Origin: Alphaproteobacteria bacterium LSUCC0396
GTDB lineage: Bacteria > Pseudomonadota > Alphaproteobacteria > Puniceispirillales > Puniceispirillaceae
Length of the DNA stretch: 64,000 nucleotides
Assembly: GCA_041228345.1 (NCBI GenBank)
Contig: CP166131.1
Location: 558,001 to 622,000, forward strand
Reading direction: 5' to 3'
Under the pieces are notes generated by a model. The model had not been told where the DNA came from. It saw only the letters and a list, made by a program, of their open reading frames with translations, and searched no databases. Shown here piece after piece: positions 18,191-32,065 of the stretch. The number at the start of each line of letters is the position of its first letter. Positions within the stretch are counted from its first letter, which is position 1. The translations under genes were made by a program, and so were the position numbers.

Positions 18191-18406
18191 CTATTTAGCT
18201 GCATTTTCTGAACTGGCCTTTTGACCAAGTACAGTTTTGATGCGGGCGATCTCACGGCGCACAATCTTGGCCCGTGTTGGATTTTCGACCTGACCACCAG
18301 CGGCCTGAAAGCGCAGATTGAACTGCTCTTTCTTCAGGTCAACGAGCTGTGTTTTCAACTCATCTGGGGTCTTTGCGCGAAGCGCTTCAGCTTTAACAAT
18401 TGCCAT
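18191..18406 (-). CDS. rpmC: 50S ribosomal protein L29
   Basis: The 71-aa two-helix protein carries the L29 core [11 protein letters not shown] near 24-34 and the Arg-Arg-Glu-Ile-Ala-Arg-Ile-Lys-Thr end helix. L29 forms part of the binding site for SRP and trigger factor at the tunnel exit. Confidence 0.96.
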   Translation of the reverse strand: MAIVKAEALRAKTPDELKTQLVDLKKEQFNLRFQAAGGQVENPTRAKIVRREIARIKTVLGQKASSENAAK

Positions 18407-18420
18407 CGGTGCTTCCCTTC

Positions 18421-18840
18421 TTAATAACTATCGCCTAAGCGACGAACAATCCGCGTATCCAGCGGTAATTTAGCGGCGGCAAGCGTAAACGCCTCTTTCG
18501 CCAAATCCCACGGAACACCATCAATCTCAAACATGATCCGGCCAGGCTTTACGCGCGCTACCCAATATTCAGGTGAGCCCTTACCCTTACCCATCCGAAC
18601 CTCGGCTGGCTTGCTTGAAACCGGCACATCAGGAAAGATGCGGATCCAGACACGGCCGGAACGACGCAGGTGGCGCGTGATAGCACGGCGCGCTGCCTCA
18701 ATCTGGCGTGCTGTTACACGCTCTGGCGTCACGGCCTTTAAACCGTAAGAGCCGAAATTCAACTGCGTGCCACCCTTGGCAAGACCGTGGATCCGGCCTT
18801 TATGGGCTTTACGAAACTTTGTACGCTTTGGCGAAAGCAT
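18421..18840 (-). CDS. rplP: 50S ribosomal protein L16
   Basis: L16 helps shape the A site and peptidyl transferase centre. The 139-aa protein starts [11 protein letters not shown]. It has [12 protein letters not shown] near 84-95, including the Arg-Met-Gly-Lys-Gly-Lys-Gly loop. It lies between rpsC and rpmC. Confidence 0.97.
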   Translation of the reverse strand: MLSPKRTKFRKAHKGRIHGLAKGGTQLNFGSYGLKAVTPERVTARQIEAARRAITRHLRRSGRVWIRIFPDVPVSSKPAEVRMGKGKGSPEYWVARVKPGRIMFEIDGVPWDLAKEAFTLAAAKLPLDTRIVRRLGDSY

Positions 18841-18858
18841 CTACTTATCTCCTAAGAC

Positions 18859-19554
18859 TTAACCGTTGCCGCGTGGCGCTGGGCCAGACTGCTGCTCGGC
18901 CATCCGCTTATCCTGAGCCATTGGGTCATGAGCCATGACCTCGCCCTTAAATACCCAAACCTTGATGCCACAGGCACCATAGGTGGTGAATGCTGTTGCT
19001 TCACCGTAATCAACCTCGGCGCGCAATGTGTGAAGCGGCACCCGGCCTTCGCGGTACCATTCGGTACGGGCAATCTCGGCACCGCCCAAACGGCCAGCAC
19101 AATTGATCCGGACACCCAATGCACCAAGGCGCATGGCTGACTGAACTGCACGCTTCATCGCACGGCGGAAACCAACGCGGCGCTCAAGCTGCTGTGCAAT
19201 ATTCTCGGCAACCAGCTTGGCATCAATCTCGGGCTTGCGTACCTCAACGATGTTCAGGCTTACCTCACCGCCAATACGGCTAGCGAGATCGGCGCGCAGT
19301 TTTTCGATATCCTGCCCCTTCTTACCGATGATAAGACCCGGGCGGCCAGCGTGGATGGTCACACGGGCGCGGCCTGCCGGACGTTCGATGACGACGCGGC
19401 TAATCGCAGCCTGCTTGAGGCGATCCATCAAATATTCACGAAGTTTGATATCCTGATGAAGAAGCTGTCCATAGTTACGGCCAGCATACCAGCGCGAGTC
19501 CCATGTCCGGTTGATACCGACACGCAGGCCGATTGGCTTAACTTTCTGACCCAT
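18859..19554 (-). CDS. rpsC: 30S ribosomal protein S3
   Basis: S3 lines the mRNA entry tunnel and has helicase activity with S4 and S5. The ATG at 19554 gives the standard [11 protein letters not shown] start and 231 aa; an upstream frame of nine codons is rejected. The KH domain has [10 protein letters not shown]. The stop of rplV nearly touches the start, which implies coupling. Confidence 0.97.
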   Translation of the reverse strand: MGQKVKPIGLRVGINRTWDSRWYAGRNYGQLLHQDIKLREYLMDRLKQAAISRVVIERPAGRARVTIHAGRPGLIIGKKGQDIEKLRADLASRIGGEVSLNIVEVRKPEIDAKLVAENIAQQLERRVGFRRAMKRAVQSAMRLGALGVRINCAGRLGGAEIARTEWYREGRVPLHTLRAEVDYGEATAFTTYGACGIKVWVFKGEVMAHDPMAQDKRMAEQQSGPAPRGNG

Positions 19555-19555
19555 C

Positions 19556-19933
19556 CTACTGCTCTCCTCTTTCACCGACAATGATTGTCAGGTGTGAAAA
19601 TGGCTTTAAAATCCGTGCGCCGCGACCCTTTGCCCGTGCCCGAAACCGCTTCATGACAAGACCTTTGCCGACATGAGCTTCTTTGACAAACAACCGATCA
19701 ACATCCAACGAATGGTTGTTTTCGGCGTTGGCGATGGCTGATTGCAGCGCTTTTTTCACGTCACCGGCGATGCGGCGGCGCGAAAATGACAACGTCGCAA
19801 TGGCCTTATTCACGTCCATACCGCGGATCATTGTCGCAACAAGGTTCAGCTTTTGTGGGCTGACGCGCAAATTGCGCACGACAGATTTTGCTTCACTGTC
19901 GGCCAAGCTGCGTGGATTTGATTGCTTACCCAT
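19556..19933 (-). CDS. rplV: 50S ribosomal protein L22
   Basis: L22 lines the exit tunnel through its long beta hairpin. The 125-aa protein has [12 protein letters not shown] near 22-33 and the tip region [11 protein letters not shown] near 94-104. No deletion of the macrolide-resistance kind is visible in the hairpin. Confidence 0.97.
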   Translation of the reverse strand: MGKQSNPRSLADSEAKSVVRNLRVSPQKLNLVATMIRGMDVNKAIATLSFSRRRIAGDVKKALQSAIANAENNHSLDVDRLFVKEAHVGKGLVMKRFRARAKGRGARILKPFSHLTIIVGERGEQ

Positions 19934-19942
19934 AACCTACCC

Positions 19943-20218
19943 CTAACGCTTTGATTTCTTGTCGGCGGCGTGGCCGTAATAAGTGCGGGTTGGCGCAAAT
20001 TCACCAAGCTTGTGCCCAACCATTTCCTCAGAAACAGACACAGGGATGAATTTGTTGCCGTTATGCACACCAAAAGTAAGCCCGACAAATTGCGGCATGA
20101 TGGTTGAACGCCGTGACCATGTTTTGATCACTTCATTGCGACCAGACTCGCGAACCTTGTCCGCTTTTTTCAATAGATGCCCATCAACAAACGGGCCTTT
20201 CCAAACTGAACGTGCCAT
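19943..20218 (-). CDS. rpsS: 30S ribosomal protein S19
   Basis: The 91-aa protein begins [12 protein letters not shown] and contains Lys-Thr-Trp-Ser-Arg-Arg-Ser-Thr-Ile and [11 protein letters not shown], all S19 marks. S19 forms a head complex with S13 and bridges to the large subunit. Confidence 0.97.
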   Translation of the reverse strand: MARSVWKGPFVDGHLLKKADKVRESGRNEVIKTWSRRSTIMPQFVGLTFGVHNGNKFIPVSVSEEMVGHKLGEFAPTRTYYGHAADKKSKR

Positions 20219-20233
20219 GATTAAGAATGACCC

Positions 20234-21058
20234 TTATGGCTTGCGACGCCGCACAATCAGGCGGTCAGTCTTCTTGTTAGAACGAGTACGCTTGCCCTTG
20301 GTTGGCTTACCCCAAGGTGTTACCGGATGACGGCCACCTGAAGTACGACCCTCACCACCACCATGCGGGTGATCGACAGGGTTCATGACAACGCCGCGGA
20401 CGTGCGGACGACGGCCTAGCCAACGACTACGGCCAGCCTTACCAATTTTAATATTCTGCTGATCAGGATTTGATACAGCGCCGATAGACGCCATACATTC
20501 CGAACGCACGAGGCGAACCTCGCCTGACGTCAGGCGCAAAATCGCATAGCCGCGGTCACGACCAACCAGCTGGATATATGTGCCGGCTGAACGCGCCAAC
20601 TGGCCGCCCTTACCCGGCTTAAGCTCTACGTTATGGATCAATGTTCCGACTGGAATATTGGCCAATGGCAGCGCATTACCCGGTTTGATGTCAGAAGCGA
20701 TACCCGAGCTAACCTTATCGCCAACAGACAGGCGCTGCGGTGCAAGGATGTAGCTTTGCTCACCATCTTCATAAGTGATCAGCGCAATAAATGCAGTCCG
20801 GTTTGGATCATATTCGATCCGCTCGACAGTCGCGAACATACCGGTTTTGGTGCGCTTGAAGTCAATCAGGCGATACCGGCGCTTGTGTCCGCCACCCTTT
20901 TGCCATGCCGTCACGTGACCAGAATTGTTACGGCCACCTGTCTTGGTAAGACCCTCGGTCAGCTTTTTAACCGGCCCACCCTTATAAAGGGCAGATTTGT
21001 CGACAAGGACAAGGTTCCGCTGGCTTGGGGTTGTTGGATTAAATTTCTTTAACGCCAT
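20234..21058 (-). CDS. rplB: 50S ribosomal protein L2
   Basis: L2 is required for subunit joining and peptidyl transferase formation. The 274-aa protein has the Gly-Arg-Asn-Asn-Ser-Gly-His-Val-Thr region near 40 and the C-terminal [14 protein letters not shown], including the conserved His implicated at the active centre. It is placed between rplW and rpsS. Confidence 0.97.
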   Translation of the reverse strand: MALKKFNPTTPSQRNLVLVDKSALYKGGPVKKLTEGLTKTGGRNNSGHVTAWQKGGGHKRRYRLIDFKRTKTGMFATVERIEYDPNRTAFIALITYEDGEQSYILAPQRLSVGDKVSSGIASDIKPGNALPLANIPVGTLIHNVELKPGKGGQLARSAGTYIQLVGRDRGYAILRLTSGEVRLVRSECMASIGAVSNPDQQNIKIGKAGRSRWLGRRPHVRGVVMNPVDHPHGGGEGRTSGGRHPVTPWGKPTKGKRTRSNKKTDRLIVRRRKP

Positions 21059-21062
21059 CTTA

Positions 21063-21389
21063 TTACACTCCCATCAGGTCAATATTCTGACCCTCAGCCA
21101 ATGTGACCATTGCTTTTTTCATGTCTGAACGACGACCGGGACGACCCTTGAAGGTTTTTGTCTTACCCTTTTGGACGATCGTATTCACCGCAGTGACCTT
21201 GACATTAAACAGCATTTCAACCGCTGCCTTGATCTGTGGCTTTGTTGCATCAATGGCAACAGCAAAGGTCACCTGGCCGTTTTCATTCGCCATCGTCGCC
21301 TTTTCGGTGATGATCGGGCGAAGGATTGTGTCATAGGCAGCTGCCTTTGAGACAACAGTTTTTACGGGCTTGCGCGCACGAACACTCAT
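21063..21389 (-). CDS. rplW: 50S ribosomal protein L23
   Basis: L23 is the docking site for trigger factor and SRP at the tunnel exit. The 108-aa protein has [11 protein letters not shown] near 22-32 and the [14 protein letters not shown] segment near 79-92. The ATG overlaps the rplD stop by four bases. The N-terminus carries about a dozen extra basic residues. Confidence 0.97.
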   Translation of the reverse strand: MSVRARKPVKTVVSKAAAYDTILRPIITEKATMANENGQVTFAVAIDATKPQIKAAVEMLFNVKVTAVNTIVQKGKTKTFKGRPGRRSDMKKAMVTLAEGQNIDLMGV

Positions 21390-22015
21390 TTCAGGCGCTC
21401 CTCAAGATGGGCCGCAGCATCCTTGGAAAGAACCAGAACGTCACGACGCAGGATGTCATACACATTGATGCCTTGCTGGGGCAGCACATCAACCAGCGGA
21501 ATGTTGCGCGCTGCCTTTACAAAGGCTGCATCCAACTCGGCACCGCCGATGATCAGCGCGTTTTCAGCGCCAAGCTTGCTCAGCTGCTCACGAAGTTTAG
21601 CTGTCTTACCAGCAGATTTGCCAGTTGATGCCAAGCTGTCGATAACCAGCAACTTGCCCTCTGCTGCCTTGGTAGACAGGGCAGACCGCAGACCAAGCTG
21701 GCGTACCTTTTTCGGCAATGCGTGACCATGATCACGAACGACCGGACCATGCACAACCCCACCACCACGGAACTGAACAACAGCGGCAGAACCGTGACGA
21801 GCGCGGCCAGTGCCTTTCTGCTTGAACATCTTCGCTGTGGTAATAGAAACCTCAGCGCGTGACTTCACCTTATGTGTCCCGGCGCGGCGTTTTGCAAGCT
21901 GCCACTTCACCACACGCGCAACAATGTCAGCGCGCGGTGCGACCCCAAAGACAGCATCAGCAAGCGTAATGTCGCCAGCCGCCTTGTTGTCGATTGTTTT
22001 CACATCAATCTTCAT
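21386..22015 (-). CDS. rplD: 50S ribosomal protein L4
   Basis: L4 extends a loop into the exit tunnel and, in E. coli, represses its own operon. The 209-aa protein shows [11 protein letters not shown] near 69-79, the tunnel loop, and the following Gly-Gly-Gly-Val-Val-His-Gly-Pro. It sits between rplC and rplW with a 4-bp overlap at its end. Confidence 0.97.
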   Translation of the reverse strand: MKIDVKTIDNKAAGDITLADAVFGVAPRADIVARVVKWQLAKRRAGTHKVKSRAEVSITTAKMFKQKGTGRARHGSAAVVQFRGGGVVHGPVVRDHGHALPKKVRQLGLRSALSTKAAEGKLLVIDSLASTGKSAGKTAKLREQLSKLGAENALIIGGAELDAAFVKAARNIPLVDVLPQQGINVYDILRRDVLVLSKDAAAHLEERLK

Positions 22016-22020
22016 GACCC

Positions 22021-22845
22021 TTATTCCTTCTCGGCTTCCGCGTCCGCAGCGGCAGGTGCCTCAGCAACGGTCTCGTCAGCAACAGTCTCGTCAGCGGGCG
22101 CTGCGTCAGCGCCAGCGTCTGCAGCAATAACATCTTCGGCCACAGCGGCTTGCTCGCTTGCCGCAGCAAGGTCAGACAGCAAACCGGCAGGGAACGGCGC
22201 CTCATCAGGGCGCTTGACCTTGATCGCGTCGCTGATCAGTACCCAGCCATTCTTTGGGCCAGGAACCGCGCCGCAAAGCAGAACAACGCCTTCTTCATTA
22301 TCAACGGCAACAACCTCGATATTCTGCGTGGTGTTGCGGACCGCGCCCATATGGCCGGCCATCTTCTTGCCTTTGAACACCTTGCCCGGATCCTGACACT
22401 GGCCAGTTGAACCGTGCGAGCGGTGAGATACGGACACACCATGCGATGCACGCAGACCGCCAAAGTTGTGACGCTTCATCGCACCGGCAAAACCCTTACC
22501 TTGGGTTGTGCCTACAACGTCAACCTTCTGACCAGCAACGAAATGTGAGGGAACCAATGTTGATCCAACCTCAAGTACCGCATCGTCACCAACCCGAAAT
22601 TCGGCCAGCTTTGACTTTGGCAATACATTCGCTTTGGCAAAGTGACCACGCATCGGCTTTGATACATTCTTTGCCTTGGCAACACCCGCACCAAGCTGAA
22701 CGGCTGTATAGCCATCCTTTTCCTTGCTACGAACTGCCACAACCTGAACATCGTCGAGTTTAAGCACGGTAACCGGCACATGGTGGCCAGCATCGTTAAA
22801 CACTCGTGTCATTCCCATCTTACGGGCGATAATGCCGCTACGCAT
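22021..22845 (-). CDS. rplC: 50S ribosomal protein L3 with acidic Ala-rich C-terminal tail
   Basis: L3 organises the peptidyl transferase centre. The ATG at 22845 gives the family start [13 protein letters not shown]; 14 upstream codons are rejected. The methylated-glutamine region Gly-Ser-Thr-Gly-Gln-Cys-Gln-Asp-Pro is present. After the conserved body the protein runs on for about 50 residues made mostly of Ala, Asp and Glu, giving 274 aa against roughly 210 in E. coli. The tail has imperfect repeats (Asp-Glu-Thr-Val-Ala twice) and is expected to be disordered. Confidence 0.96.
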   Translation of the reverse strand: MRSGIIARKMGMTRVFNDAGHHVPVTVLKLDDVQVVAVRSKEKDGYTAVQLGAGVAKAKNVSKPMRGHFAKANVLPKSKLAEFRVGDDAVLEVGSTLVPSHFVAGQKVDVVGTTQGKGFAGAMKRHNFGGLRASHGVSVSHRSHGSTGQCQDPGKVFKGKKMAGHMGAVRNTTQNIEVVAVDNEEGVVLLCGAVPGPKNGWVLISDAIKVKRPDEAPFPAGLLSDLAAASEQAAVAEDVIAADAGADAAPADETVADETVAEAPAAADAEAEKE

Positions 22846-22861
22846 AACTCTGGTCCCTTCC

Positions 22862-23170
22862 CTAGAGCTTGATCTCGACGTCAACACCAGCCGCGAGATC
22901 GAGCTTCATCAGCGCATCAACGGTTTGTGGTGTCGGGTCGATAATGTCCAGCAGACGCTTGTGCGTACGAATTTCGAACTGCTCACGGCTCTTTTTGTCG
23001 ATGTGCGGCGAGCGAAGAACGGTCATACGACGCATATTGGTCGGCAGCGGGATCGGCCCACGCACTTCAGCACCTGTACGCTTGGCCGTATTCACGATTT
23101 CTGCCGTGGACTGGTCAAGAATACGGTGATCGAATGCCTTCAATCGGATTCGGATATTCTGGGTTTCCAT
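22862..23170 (-). CDS. rpsJ: 30S ribosomal protein S10 / NusE
   Basis: S10 is part of the small-subunit head and, as NusE, of antitermination complexes with NusB and NusG. The 102-aa protein has [11 protein letters not shown] near 5-15, Gly-Pro-Ile-Pro-Leu-Pro-Thr near 38-44 and the [14 protein letters not shown] motif. It opens the S10 gene group 67 bp after tuf, so str and S10 groups are joined here. Confidence 0.97.
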   Translation of the reverse strand: METQNIRIRLKAFDHRILDQSTAEIVNTAKRTGAEVRGPIPLPTNMRRMTVLRSPHIDKKSREQFEIRTHKRLLDIIDPTPQTVDALMKLDLAAGVDVEIKL

Positions 23171-23237
23171 AACTGCTTTACCTCGTCTGGATAAACAAAG
23201 AAGGGCGAAACACCGCCCCCCTCTAACTTTAGACTAT

Positions 23238-24428
23238 TTACTTAATGACCGTAGCAACGACGCCGGCACCAACGGTGCGGCCACCTTCACGGATCGCAAA
23301 GCGCAGACCTTCATCCATCGCAATTGGTGCGATCAATGTCACGGTCATTGCAATGTTATCGCCAGGCATAACCATCTCGGTGCCTTCCGGCAATACCACT
23401 GATCCGGTTACGTCTGTTGTCCGGAAATAGAACTGTGGGCGATAGTTCGAGAAGAATGGTGTATGACGACCACCCTCATCCTTGGTCAAAACATAGGCCT
23501 CACACTTGAACTCGGTATGCGGTGCGATTGAACCCGGCTTACACAATACCTGACCGCGCTCAACCTCTTCACGCTTGGTACCACGAAGCAGAACACCAAC
23601 GTTATCGCCAGCTTCACCCTGATCCAACAGCTTGCGGAACATCTCAACACCGGTGCAGGTTGTCTTTTGTGTGTCTTTCAGACCAACAATCTCGATCTCT
23701 TCACCAACATTCACGATACCGCGCTCAATACGGCCAGTCACAACTGTACCACGACCCGAAATCGAGAACACATCCTCAATCGGCATCAAGAATGGCTGAT
23801 CCTTCGGACGCTCTGGCTGGGGAATATAGCCATCAACCGCATCCATCAGCGCCTTGATCGCTTCACGACCAATGGTCTCGTTGCTGTCTTCCAATGCTGC
23901 CAATGCTGAACCACGAACAATCGGAATATCATCGCCAGGGAAGTCATATGATGACAACAGCTCACGAATTTCCATCTCAACCAGCTCAAGCAACTCTTCG
24001 TCGTCAACCTGATCAACCTTGTTCATGAATACGCACAAAGCAGGCACACCAACCTGACGCGCCAACAAAATATGCTCGCGGGTTTGTGGCATCGGGCCAT
24101 CAGCCGCTGATACAACCAAAATCGCGCCATCCATCTGCGCCGCACCAGTGATCATGTTCTTCACATAATCGGCGTGGCCCGGACAATCAACGTGGGCGTA
24201 GTGACGGTTGGCTGTCTCATACTCAACATGCGCTGTTGAAATCGTGATGCCGCGCGCACGCTCTTCTGGCGCCTTGTCAATCTGGTCATATGCTGAAAAC
24301 TCAGCGCCACCAGACTCAGCCAAAATCTTTGTGATCGCTGCGGTCAATGAGGTCTTGCCGTGGTCAACATGGCCAATCGTGCCAATGTTACAATGCGGCT
24401 TGGAACGGTCAAACTTTGCCTTGGACAT
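23238..24428 (-). CDS. tuf: elongation factor Tu, copy 1 (str group)
   Basis: EF-Tu brings aminoacyl-tRNA to the ribosome as a GTP complex. The 396-aa protein has the G1 loop Gly-His-Val-Asp-His-Gly-Lys-Thr-Ser at 18-26, G2 Arg-Gly-Ile-Thr-Ile, G3 Asp-Cys-Pro-Gly-His and G4 Asn-Lys-Val-Asp. The [10 protein letters not shown] end includes the region of kirromycin contacts. It lies between fusA and rpsJ. Its protein is identical to copy 2 at 44267-45457, and I saw no DNA difference between the two. Confidence 0.98.
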   Translation of the reverse strand: MSKAKFDRSKPHCNIGTIGHVDHGKTSLTAAITKILAESGGAEFSAYDQIDKAPEERARGITISTAHVEYETANRHYAHVDCPGHADYVKNMITGAAQMDGAILVVSAADGPMPQTREHILLARQVGVPALCVFMNKVDQVDDEELLELVEMEIRELLSSYDFPGDDIPIVRGSALAALEDSNETIGREAIKALMDAVDGYIPQPERPKDQPFLMPIEDVFSISGRGTVVTGRIERGIVNVGEEIEIVGLKDTQKTTCTGVEMFRKLLDQGEAGDNVGVLLRGTKREEVERGQVLCKPGSIAPHTEFKCEAYVLTKDEGGRHTPFFSNYRPQFYFRTTDVTGSVVLPEGTEMVMPGDNIAMTVTLIAPIAMDEGLRFAIREGGRTVGAGVVATVIK

Positions 24429-24458
24429 CTTATCTGCTCTCCTATTTCTTAAGTTCGG

Positions 24459-26597
24459 TTAGGCCATCTTGGCACGGACTTCATCCGCAACCGCCTGAGG
24501 CACTTGTTCGTAATGGTCAAAAGTCATTGAATATTGGGCGCGACCTTGGCTCATTGAGCGTAAGGTATTGATATAGCCAAACATATTAGCCAGCGGTACC
24601 ATCGCATCAATTGCACGCGCATTACCGCGCTGGTTCATCCCGCCAACGTTACCACGGCGGCTATTCAGATCGCCGATGATATCGCCCATATATTCTTCAG
24701 GGGTGATTACCTCAACCTTCATGACCGGCTCAAGCAGCTTTGGACTTGCCTTATTCATTGCCTCGCGGAACGCCGCACGGCCAGCAATCTCAAAGGCCAG
24801 AACTGATGAATCGACATCATGGCTGGCGCCGTCAATAAGCTCGGCTTCAAAGTCAATCACAGGGAAGCCAGCGATTGTGCCAGATTCTTTCGCCTGATTA
24901 ATGCCCTTTTCAACACCCGGTACATATTCTTTTGGAACCGATCCACCAACGACAGAGTTGCTGAACTGGAACCCGCCCTCGGCCAAAGGCGCAAACCGGA
25001 TTTTAACCCGTGCGAACTGACCTGAACCACCAGACTGCTTCTTGTGGGTGTAATCGACTTCAACTTCTTTGGTGATGGTCTCACGGTAAGCCACCTGCGG
25101 CGCACCGATGTTTGCCTCAACCTTGAACTCGCGCCGTAGGCGATCAACCAAGATATCCAGATGCAATTCGCCCATACCACGCATAATGGTCTGGCCCGAC
25201 TCAAAGTCAGTGCTGACCTGGAAAGACGGATCTTCAGCCGCAAGACGCGCAAGACCGGCACCCATCTTTTCCTGATCGTTCTTTGTCTTTGGTTCAATCG
25301 CGATTTCGATAACCGGATCCGGGAACGTCATTGTCTCAAGAACAACTGGCTTTGCAGGATCGCACAAAGTGTTTCCTGTTGTGCTGTCCTTCATTCCGGC
25401 GAGCGCCACAATGTCACCAGCAAAGGCCTCTTCGATCTCTTCACGGTTGTTCGAATGCATCATCATCATCCGGCCAACGCGCTCGCGCTTGCCTTTTGTT
25501 GAATTTAGCAGGCTGTCGCCTTTTTTCAAAACACCAGAATAGATGCGGACAAAGGTCAATGAGCCGACAAACGGGTCATTCATAATCTTAAAGGCCAAGC
25601 CAGAGAATGGCTCAGCATCGTTTGCACGACGCTCAATGTTCCGGGTTTCAGTCACATCATCAGGCGAGAAACCGGTGTAGGCAGCAACGTCCAATGGACC
25701 CGGCAAATAGTCGATAACCGCGTTCAACAGAGGCTGCACACCTTTGTTCTTAAAGGCAGAGCCACAAAGAACCGGGACAAATGACATATTCAATGTGCCT
25801 TTGCGGATCAGCCGCTGGATTGTCTCAACATCAGGCTCTTCACCGTCAAGAAACTTTTCCATGACATCATCGTCCTGTTCGACGATCAGCTCGATCAACT
25901 CGGCGCGCATTTCAGCCGCCTTGTCAGCCAATTCAGGACGAATATCAGACAAGCGCCATGTCGCACCCAAATCTTCTGAGTCCCAAACCCATTCCTGCAT
26001 GGTGACAAGATTAACCAAGCCAGCGAATTCGTTTTCCGCGCCAATCGGCATATGGATTGGTAAAGGCTGGGCACCGGTACGATCTTTGATCATATGGACA
26101 CAGTTAAAGAAGTCTGCGCCGATCTTGTCCATTTTATTGACGAACACAATCCGCGGCACTTTGTAACGGTCAGCCTGACGCCAAACTGTCTCGGTCTGCG
26201 GCTCTACACCGGCATTCGCATCAAGCACACAAACCGCGCCATCAAGAACCGCCAATGAACGCTCAACCTCAATCGTAAAGTCAACGTGTCCGGGGGTATC
26301 GATAATGTTGAAACGGAATTTGGCCGCATCAGCATCAGTACCGTGCTCACCTGATGGGTCACTGCCATTTTCAGTGCGGAACCAGAAACAGGTTGTCGCA
26401 GCAGATGTGATCGTGATGCCACGCTCTTGCTCTTGCTCCATCCAGTCCATGGTAGCGTTGCCGTCATGCACTTCACCGATCTTGTGCGAACGGCCTGTAT
26501 AATAAAGGATACGCTCGGTCGCAGTGGTCTTGCCAGCGTCGATATGCGCCATAATGCCAAAGTTACGATAACGATCTAATGAATATTCGCGTGCCAT
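24459..26597 (-). CDS. fusA: elongation factor G
   Basis: EF-G drives translocation and, with RRF, ribosome recycling. The 712-aa protein has G1 Ala-His-Ile-Asp-Ala-Gly-Lys-Thr-Thr near 17-25, Arg-Gly-Ile-Thr-Ile, Asp-Thr-Pro-Gly-His-Val-Asp-Phe and Asn-Lys-Met-Asp. Domain IV contains [12 protein letters not shown]. It follows rpsG by 22 bp, the standard str order. Length is normal for the bacterial housekeeping form. Confidence 0.98.
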   Translation of the reverse strand: MAREYSLDRYRNFGIMAHIDAGKTTATERILYYTGRSHKIGEVHDGNATMDWMEQEQERGITITSAATTCFWFRTENGSDPSGEHGTDADAAKFRFNIIDTPGHVDFTIEVERSLAVLDGAVCVLDANAGVEPQTETVWRQADRYKVPRIVFVNKMDKIGADFFNCVHMIKDRTGAQPLPIHMPIGAENEFAGLVNLVTMQEWVWDSEDLGATWRLSDIRPELADKAAEMRAELIELIVEQDDDVMEKFLDGEEPDVETIQRLIRKGTLNMSFVPVLCGSAFKNKGVQPLLNAVIDYLPGPLDVAAYTGFSPDDVTETRNIERRANDAEPFSGLAFKIMNDPFVGSLTFVRIYSGVLKKGDSLLNSTKGKRERVGRMMMMHSNNREEIEEAFAGDIVALAGMKDSTTGNTLCDPAKPVVLETMTFPDPVIEIAIEPKTKNDQEKMGAGLARLAAEDPSFQVSTDFESGQTIMRGMGELHLDILVDRLRREFKVEANIGAPQVAYRETITKEVEVDYTHKKQSGGSGQFARVKIRFAPLAEGGFQFSNSVVGGSVPKEYVPGVEKGINQAKESGTIAGFPVIDFEAELIDGASHDVDSSVLAFEIAGRAAFREAMNKASPKLLEPVMKVEVITPEEYMGDIIGDLNSRRGNVGGMNQRGNARAIDAMVPLANMFGYINTLRSMSQGRAQYSMTFDHYEQVPQAVADEVRAKMA

Positions 26598-26619
26598 GAT
26601 CTAGCTCCTACTAACCCAA

Positions 26620-27102
<483 letters not shown>

Positions 27103-27474
27103 TTACTTAGGACGCTTGGCGCCATATTTTGAACGACGCTGGCGGCGATCACCAACACCTTGTGTGTCCAAAGTACCGCGAATGATGTGATAACGCACAC
27201 CCGGAAGGTCTTTTACACGGCCACCGCGAATCATCACCACTGAGTGTTCCTGCAGATTATGCCCTTCACCAGGGATATAGCTGGAAACTTCAAACCCATT
27301 GGTAAGGCGCACGCGGGCGACCTTACGAAGAGCCGAGTTCGGCTTCTTCGGTGTTGTTGTGTACACTCTGGTGCATACGCCACGCTTTTGTGGACATGCT
27401 TCCATAGCCGGAACTTTGGTACGTGCTACCGGACGCTTGCGCCCGTGACGAATCAACTGGTTAATCGTTGGCAT
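27103..27474 (-). CDS. rpsL: 30S ribosomal protein S12
   Basis: S12 controls decoding accuracy at the A site. The 123-aa protein starts Met-Pro-Thr-Ile-Asn-Gln-Leu and contains [13 protein letters not shown]. The lysine position tied to streptomycin resistance is wild type there, and so is the later [10 protein letters not shown] loop. It leads the str group after a 304-bp gap from rpoC. Confidence 0.97.
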   Translation of the reverse strand: MPTINQLIRHGRKRPVARTKVPAMEACPQKRGVCTRVYTTTPKKPNSALRKVARVRLTNGFEVSSYIPGEGHNLQEHSVVMIRGGRVKDLPGVRYHIIRGTLDTQGVGDRRQRRSKYGAKRPK

Positions 27475-27778
27475 TCCTGCCCCTTTTTTCTCGACCTAAA
27501 CGCACAAAACGTGCAACAGGGCGGTTCTGCTCTCGATAAACATGAGCAGAACACCCATCCTTCTCCGCGTACGGAGCCTAATTTTCGACACCTAATATTC
27601 TGACTTAGCGTCTGGAACGACCACTGCGAAACGCTGGGTGATCCACCACCTAAGTCCAAAAGGTTGCCGGATACTATTTTTTGCAGGCCGAGCGGTCAAG
27701 CGGTTTTTACGCCTTCGCCTCGGTTATCCGCATTTTTTTTAATTCACCACCAGATTCATCGGATCTGGCGGCGATTTC
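27475..27778 (-). promoter_or_regulatory. str operon leader / rpoC-rpsL gap
   Basis: A 304-bp region without a supported gene. On the minus strand it ends with two successive hairpins before rpsL. GTTCTGCTC pairs with GAGCAGAAC over a perfect 9-bp stem (27524-27552), and GCAC-GTTTT-GTGC follows (near 27501-27513). A 9-bp imperfect hairpin lies just after the rpoC stop (about 27748-27772), with no U tract after it. The gap is large enough for a promoter driving the ribosomal block, but I could not place one confidently. Confidence 0.55.
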
Positions 27779-31969
<4,191 letters not shown>

Positions 31970-32028
31970 CTATTTATCTCCCCAACATTAGTTGGTGTCG
32001 TGTGAGTCAATTGGGTTTGGGTCAGCCA

Positions 32029-32055
32029 GACCAGCCTTTTCTGAAAAGGCTGGTC
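32029..32055 (-). promoter_or_regulatory. perfect 12-bp hairpin between rpoB and rpoC
   Basis: GACCAGCCTTTT and AAAAGGCTGGTC pair without mismatch around a 3-base loop, 11 bp after the rpoB stop (minus strand). No U run follows on the minus strand, so it is not an ordinary terminator. An RNA-processing site or an mRNA-stabilising element are possible roles; both are inferred. Confidence 0.7.
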
Positions 32056-32065
32056 ATAAGCCGGT

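Noticed and set aside
27748-27772. Hairpin after rpoC as an intrinsic terminator
   Set aside because: On the minus strand the stem is followed by an A-rich, not U-rich, stretch, so it does not fit an intrinsic terminator.
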